Assembly: GCA_963722715.1 (NCBI GenBank)
Contig: CAVROA010000004.1
Location: forward strand, 1 to 64,000
Reading direction: 5' to 3'
Origin: DASQGA01 sp963722715
GTDB taxonomy: Bacteria; Actinomycetota; Thermoleophilia; Gaiellales; Gaiellaceae
DNA: 64,000 nt
The notes under the pieces were generated by a model. That model did no database searches and had not been told where the DNA came from. It was given only the letters and a program-made list of their open reading frames with translations. Position numbers and translations under genes: made by a program. Every line of letters begins with the position of its first letter. Within the stretch, counting starts at the first letter, position 1. Positions 59,483-64,000 of the stretch are shown piece after piece.

Positions 59483-60199
59483 ATGGCAAAGCTGAAGCTG
59501 ACGCTCGAGTACGACGGCACGTCGTTCTCGGGCTGGGCTGTGCAACCGGGGCTGCGCACCGTCGAGGGAGAGCTTCGGGGAGCGCTTGACGGCCTGTTCC
59601 CGGGCTGGAGCGAGCTTGCCGTCGCGGGGCGCACGGACGCAGGCGTGCATGCGCTGGCTCAGGTGGCGAGCCTCACCGCCTCCGGGGGCCCGCTCGAAAG
59701 CGCCGCCGACGCGCTGAACTCACGGCTTCCCAGCGACCTGAAGGTGATCGCCTCGGAGCAGGTGACCTCCGAGTTCGACGCTCGGTACGGGGCTCGCGCC
59801 CGGAGCTACGTCTACCGGATCTGGCGCCGGCGGGCCCCGTCGCCTTTCGAGCATCGCCGCTCGCTCTGGTGGCCGCGTCCCGTCGACCTCGAGGTGCTCG
59901 ACGCTCTCGCCGGCCTGATCGCCGGCACGCACGACTTCCGGGCCTTCACGCCAACCGAGACGCGGCACTCGAGCTTTGACCGCACCGTGCTCGAGGCGCG
60001 GTGGGCTGTCGCCGACGATGCGCTCGAGTTCCGGATCAGAGCGGACAGCTTTTTGCGACACATGGTGCGAACCCTCGTCGGTACGATGCTGGAGGCCGAG
60101 CCGGCCGCCTTCGAGCGACTGCTCGAGGGGCGTCCGCGCTCCGAAGCCGGCAGGACGGCCCCGCCCTGGGGCCTCTATCTCGAGCATGTGGACTACTGA
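59483..60199 (+). CDS. truA: tRNA pseudouridine(38-40) synthase
   Basis: 238 residues. Catalytic aspartate in GRTDAGVHAL (D near 53), then the TruA motifs GAHDF-like GTHDFRAFT and FRIRADSFLRHMVRTLVGT. Modifies the anticodon arm of many tRNAs. Follows the alpha operon, as in many actinobacteria, but is separated from rplQ by the reverse-strand pair. The next GTG begins directly after its stop. Confidence 0.95.
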   Translation: MAKLKLTLEYDGTSFSGWAVQPGLRTVEGELRGALDGLFPGWSELAVAGRTDAGVHALAQVASLTASGGPLESAADALNSRLPSDLKVIASEQVTSEFDARYGARARSYVYRIWRRRAPSPFEHRRSLWWPRPVDLEVLDALAGLIAGTHDFRAFTPTETRHSSFDRTVLEARWAVADDALEFRIRADSFLRHMVRTLVGTMLEAEPAAFERLLEGRPRSEAGRTAPPWGLYLEHVDY

Positions 60200-60835
60200 G
60201 TGAGATACCCGACTGTCCTCTTCGACCTTGACGGCACGCTGATCGACTCGGGCGGGATGATCCTCGAGTCGTTCCGCCACGCGACGCGAACCGTGCTGCG
60301 CCGGGAGATTCCGGACGACGAGCTCGTGGCAGCGGTCGGAGGCTCGTCGATCCGCGATCAGATGGCGTCATTCGACGCGGATCGCGTCGACGAGCTCGTC
60401 CGCGTGTACCGGGCGCACAACGCTCCGCTCCACGACGAGCTCGAGGCCTTCGAAGGGGTGCAGGAAGTACTGGAGCATTTGCACGCGGAAGGCCGCAAGC
60501 TCGGAATCGTGACCGCGAAGCGCCGGAAGACGGTCGATCTCGCCTTCGAGCAGCTGGGCATCGAGCGCTACTTCGACGTGGTCGTCACGACGGACGATAC
60601 GGAGCTCCACAAACCGCACCCGGAGCCTGTGTTGCGCGCGCTCGAGCTCGTCGGCGCGACGCCCGAAAGCGCTGCGTTCGTCGGCGACTCGCCCTTCGAC
60701 ATTCAGGCCGGGAAGGCAGCGGGAGTCTTCACGATCGGTGTCTCCTGGGGGAAGATCCATCCTGCCGAGAGATTGCTCGAGTACGGAGCCGACCTGATCG
60801 TCCACTCACCGCGGGAGCTGCTCGATGCCGTCTAG
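60200..60835 (+). CDS. HAD-family phosphatase, phosphoglycolate phosphatase-like
   Basis: 211 residues, GTG start abutting truA. HAD motif I FDLDGTLIDS (D9, D11), motif II IVTAKRR, motif III Lys in LHKPHPEPV, motif IV FVGDSPFDIQAGKAAG. Cap domain of the helical C1 type. Resembles Gph/PpaX phosphatases; the substrate cannot be fixed. Overlaps ligA by 11 nt. Confidence 0.9.
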   Translation: MRYPTVLFDLDGTLIDSGGMILESFRHATRTVLRREIPDDELVAAVGGSSIRDQMASFDADRVDELVRVYRAHNAPLHDELEAFEGVQEVLEHLHAEGRKLGIVTAKRRKTVDLAFEQLGIERYFDVVVTTDDTELHKPHPEPVLRALELVGATPESAAFVGDSPFDIQAGKAAGVFTIGVSWGKIHPAERLLEYGADLIVHSPRELLDAV

Positions 60836-62849
60836 CCAGGCCTCCGCCTCCGCGACCGGCCGCGCCCAGGAGCTGCGCCGCGAGCTCGACCATCATCTGC
60901 ACCGCTACCACGTCCTCGACGACCCGGAGATCTCGGACGCGGAGTACGACCGGCTCTACGACGAGCTCGTTTCGCTCGAGGAGGCCCATCCGGAGCTCGT
61001 GACGCCGGACTCGCCCACACAGCGCGTGGGGGCGCCGCCCTCGGAGAAGTTCACGAAGGTGGACCACCTGGCGCCGATGGGCTCGCTCGAGAAGGTGACG
61101 ACCAGCGAGGCGCTCGGGAAATGGGCGGACGACGTCCGCAAGCGCCTCGACTCCGACGAGCCCGTTGCCTACGTGATCGAGCCGAAGATCGACGGGTCCG
61201 CCGTCTCCCTCGTGTACGAGGAGGGGCAGTTCGTTCGCGGGGCCACCAGGGGTGACGGGTTCCGGGGCGAGGAGATCACAGTCAACCTGAGGACGATCCG
61301 GTCGATTCCGCTGTCGCTTCGCCTGCCGCCGGGGGAAGCGCCGCCGCCGGTGGTGGAGGTGCGCGGCGAGGTCTACTTTCCGCTGTCCGGGTTCCGGGAG
61401 CTGAACGAGAGGCTCGTCTCGGAGGGCAAGAAAACCGCGCCCAACCCGCGCAATGCCGCGGCGGGGACGCTGCGCCAACTCGACTCGTCGGTCACCGCCG
61501 CGCGACCGCTCGCGATCTGGGTCTACGGCTCGGGCTACCGCGAAGCAGTCGAGGTCGAGACGCAGTGGGAGCTGCTCGAGTGGCTGCGAGAGCGCGGCTT
61601 CCGCACGAACCCGTACTCGGAGCGCCTCGAGACGATCGAGGAGGTGGCTGAGGCCTGCCGGGCCTGGGAGACGCGGCGGATCGACCTGGACTACGAGATC
61701 GACGGGATCGTGATCAAGGTCGACTCGATCGACCAGCAGCGGCGGCTCGGTGCTCTCCACTCGCGGCCGCGCTGGGCTCGGGCGTTCAAGTGGGCTCCGC
61801 TGACGGCGGAGACAACGCTCTCGAAGATCCACATCCGTGTCGGGAGGACGGGGAACCTGAACCCCTGGGCGCAGCTGGAGCCCGTGCACGTAGGCGGCGT
61901 CACGGTTTCGACGGCCACCCTCCACAACGAAGAGGACATCAACCGGAAAGACATCCGCGAGGGCGACAAGGTGATCGTGCAGCGTGCGGGCGACGTGATC
62001 CCGCAGGTGGTGGGCCCCGTCCTGCCGCACGCAAAGGGGACGAAGCCGTTTCGGATGCCGGCCAAATGCCCGCTGTGCGGTACCGAGGTCGTCAAGCCCG
62101 AGGGCGAGGTCATGCACCGTTGCCCTAACCGCGCGTGTCCCTCACGCGGCCTGGAGACGCTCATCAACTGGGTGAGTGCGGCGATGGACATCGAGGGCGT
62201 CGGGGAGCAGTTCGTCCGCCGGCTCTGGGACGAGGGGCTGCTTCGCTCGATGCCCGACCTGTACCGGCTAAGCGCAGAGCAGCTCCAGGAGCTCGACGGC
62301 TATGGGGAGATCTCGGCGCGGAACGCGGTCGCGTCGATCCAGGAGTCGAAGTCGCAGCCGTTTTTCCGGGTTCTCTTCGGGCTCAACATCCCGGACGTCG
62401 GCTGGGTCACCGCGCAGAACCTGGCCCGTCACTTCGGCTCGGTCGACCGCCTCATGGAGGCGAGCCAGGAGGACATCATGGCCGTCGAGGGGATCGGGCC
62501 GGAGCGGGCCGAGGCGATCGCGGAGTGGTTCTCGGACGAGGAGAATCGCGGGCTCGTTCAGGAACTGCGAGAGCTGGGCCTGACCTTTGAAGTGGGGGAG
62601 GCAGAGCGGCCCGTCGAGGGCAGGCTTACCGGCTCCACCTACGTGATCACGGGAACGCTCTCCGGCTGGACGCGGGAGGAAGCCTCGGCGGCACTCGAGG
62701 AGCTCGGTGCACGCGTGCTGAACTCTGTGTCTGGCAAGACAACCGGCCTCGTGGTCGGGGAGGAGCCGGGGTCGAAGCTCGCAAAGGCGGAGAAGGCCGG
62801 CGTTCCCATCCTGGACGAGGCGGCCTTCCAGAAGCTCCTCGAGAGCTAG
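60825..62849 (+). CDS. ligA: NAD+-dependent DNA ligase
   Basis: 674 residues. Adenylation domain with catalytic K121 (EPKIDGSAVSL) after the Ia domain (YHVLDDPEISDAEYDRLYDEL). OB fold, a four-cysteine zinc finger (CPLC ... CPNRAC near 410-435), helix-hairpin-helix repeats and a C-terminal BRCT domain (TYVITGTLSGWTREEA). Seals nicks in replication and repair. Full length. Confidence 0.97.
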   Translation: MPSSQASASATGRAQELRRELDHHLHRYHVLDDPEISDAEYDRLYDELVSLEEAHPELVTPDSPTQRVGAPPSEKFTKVDHLAPMGSLEKVTTSEALGKWADDVRKRLDSDEPVAYVIEPKIDGSAVSLVYEEGQFVRGATRGDGFRGEEITVNLRTIRSIPLSLRLPPGEAPPPVVEVRGEVYFPLSGFRELNERLVSEGKKTAPNPRNAAAGTLRQLDSSVTAARPLAIWVYGSGYREAVEVETQWELLEWLRERGFRTNPYSERLETIEEVAEACRAWETRRIDLDYEIDGIVIKVDSIDQQRRLGALHSRPRWARAFKWAPLTAETTLSKIHIRVGRTGNLNPWAQLEPVHVGGVTVSTATLHNEEDINRKDIREGDKVIVQRAGDVIPQVVGPVLPHAKGTKPFRMPAKCPLCGTEVVKPEGEVMHRCPNRACPSRGLETLINWVSAAMDIEGVGEQFVRRLWDEGLLRSMPDLYRLSAEQLQELDGYGEISARNAVASIQESKSQPFFRVLFGLNIPDVGWVTAQNLARHFGSVDRLMEASQEDIMAVEGIGPERAEAIAEWFSDEENRGLVQELRELGLTFEVGEAERPVEGRLTGSTYVITGTLSGWTREEASAALEELGARVLNSVSGKTTGLVVGEEPGSKLAKAEKAGVPILDEAAFQKLLES

Positions 62850-62906
62850 GAGGGATTGGTGAAACGTCGCCCGACGGCACTGCTGCGTTTCGTCAAACCC
62901 TCCTAG
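62846..62906. terminator. Bidirectional hairpin between ligA and the convergent carboxypeptidase gene
   Basis: A stem of 21 pairs (62846-62866 with 62886-62906; one mismatch, two G-U) and a 19-nt apical part. It includes the ligA stop and ends one base before the stop of the reverse-strand gene. Confidence 0.7.
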
Positions 62907-64000
62907 CTAGCGCGCGCGGCCCGCGAGAATCTGCACGAATCGGTCCTGGCCCTGTCTCGCTGAGAGCCAGGGGATCGGAGCTCCGTTCTGGAGCACCGAG
63001 AAGACATATCGCGTCCCCACGAAGCCCGAAAGGGTCGAGGCCCGGTTGGTCGTCCCGGTCTTCGCCCGAACGAAACCGCGGGCGGGAAACGAGCGCAAGC
63101 GGTCCTTCAGGGTGCCGTTCACGCCCGCGAGTGGCAGCGAGCTCACGAACGGCCGCCGGAAGCCTGGGTCGCTCCAGCCCGTGACCAGGATGGCGGCGAT
63201 GGCCCTCGCGGTCAGGCGGTCGTAGCTCGAGAGGCCGGAGCCGTCCGCCAGCCGGACCCCGGCGAGCGGTACCCCGCGCGTTCGTAGGACCTCGCGGGCC
63301 ACGGAGATTCCGGCCGCGGTCTCCCCGCGGTCGAGGACGCGGGCACCGAGGCGCTTCAGGAGCATCTCTGCGACGAAGTTGTCGCTCTGTCGGTTCATCT
63401 GCCTGACCAGTCCGGCGGTCGAGGGAGAGAGGATCTGGGAGACGAGCGTGTCGCCGTCGCCGGCTGCGCCCACTCCGGCGCCCCGGAGCACCCTGACGCC
63501 CGCGACTCGTGAGTGCCCTGCGAAACGCGCGCGCCGCGGCGAGCGCCGGGGTGTCGACCGTGCGGCCGAGGACCTTCGCCTTGTCGACCACGAGAGCCGA
63601 GAGCGGGGGACATTCCTCCTTGTAGAAGGACGGCTTCCAGCCGGGCGCGACGCGACGGGTGTCGAAGTAGGTCTCGTCGGCGAGAACCTTGCCCGTGACC
63701 GTGGTGATGCCCGAGAGCCGCACTCGCTTCGCGAGCACGGCGAGGTCGGAGCGGGTGAGCGTCGGGTCGCCGTAGCCCTTCAGGATGAGCGCACCCTGCC
63801 AGACCGACTCGCTCGCAGACCCCCTGCCGAGCACGCGTGTCGGGATGCGTGCAGCGGGGCCCAGGCGGTCGAGTGCCGCGAGCGCCACGACCAGCTTTTC
63901 GTTCGACGCGGGCCGGAGTGAGCGGTCGGCGTGCTTCGCGTAGACGAGGCCGCCGTTGCGAAGATCAAGGACAAGCACACCAGTGGCCTGCCAGGAGACG
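62907..64000 (-). pseudogene. PBP4-type D-Ala-D-Ala carboxypeptidase (DacB-like), one frameshift, 5' end outside window
   Basis: From the window edge the frame reads LVLDLRNGGLVYAKHADRSL and PASNEKLV (the SxxK nucleophile), to about 63510 (AFRRALT). It must then shift one base to SRVAGVRVLRGAGVG and continues through the SDN motif (NRQSDNFVAEML) and KTG (VRAKTGTTNRAST) to TAG at 62907-62909. All three active-site motifs of class C penicillin-binding proteins are present, so one base restored gives a normal enzyme that trims or cleaves peptidoglycan outside the membrane. Confidence 0.8.

Overview
The window is GC-rich and densely coded, with frequent GTG and TTG starts, very short or absent 5' leaders, and two syntenic blocks. 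The order of the transcription/translation genes, the RpoB/RpoC sequences and the ribosomal-protein makeup point to an actinobacterium (Actinomycetota). The combination of a full type IV pilus (T4P) machine with no visible secretin makes a deep lineage such as Thermoleophilia plausible. That placement is inference; there is no rRNA gene here to test it.

Region 1 (1-17207) is a type IV pilus locus: the 3' end of a pilT paralogue, a lytic transglycosylase/M23 peptidase fusion, a PASTA-like exported protein, two minor-pilin genes (both frame-disrupted), prepilin peptidase, pilB, a small methyltransferase gene, a reverse-strand pair (thioredoxin-like exported protein plus a 91-residue protein), the major pilin pilA, pilT, pilM-N-O and a PilP-like gene, a reverse-strand pilV-like gene (frame-disrupted), and pilC. 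Seven transcription units here carry the box GCCGATA(g/c/t) just upstream of the start. In six of them a T-rich tetramer resembling TAAA/TCAA lies exactly 16 bp further upstream. This is the architecture of sigma-28 (FliA/WhiG/SigD) promoters and is the most interesting signal in the window.

Region 2 (17295-23384) holds accessory genes: a dihydrofolate-reductase-fold protein, an aldo/keto reductase, a TPM-domain membrane protein, a ferritin, a class III aminotransferase, and a metallo-beta-lactamase/rhodanese fusion.

Region 3 (23421-58668) is the transcription/translation superlocus: tRNA-Met, rpmG-secE-nusG-rplKA, rplJL, an exported acidic protein, rpoBC, a reverse-strand GGDEF gene (frame-disrupted), rpsL-rpsG-fusA-tuf, then S10-spc-alpha in one run to rplQ. 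Many genes overlap by 1-4 nt (TAATG, ATGA), which suggests translational coupling. Several ribosomal proteins carry long charged low-complexity extensions: S17 (about 240 residues, N-terminal), S3, L22, L15 and S5. RpoC has a large insertion after its zinc finger. infA is missing from its usual place between map and rpmJ.

Region 4 (58665-64000) holds an SRPBCC protein/ArsR repressor pair with a clear promoter-operator, truA, a HAD phosphatase, ligA, and a reverse-strand PBP4-type carboxypeptidase (frame-disrupted, running off the window).

At least six single-base frame breaks fall in the non-ribosomal genes, and one possible break lies at the very end of rpsL. They are either assembly indels or real decay; reads are needed to decide.
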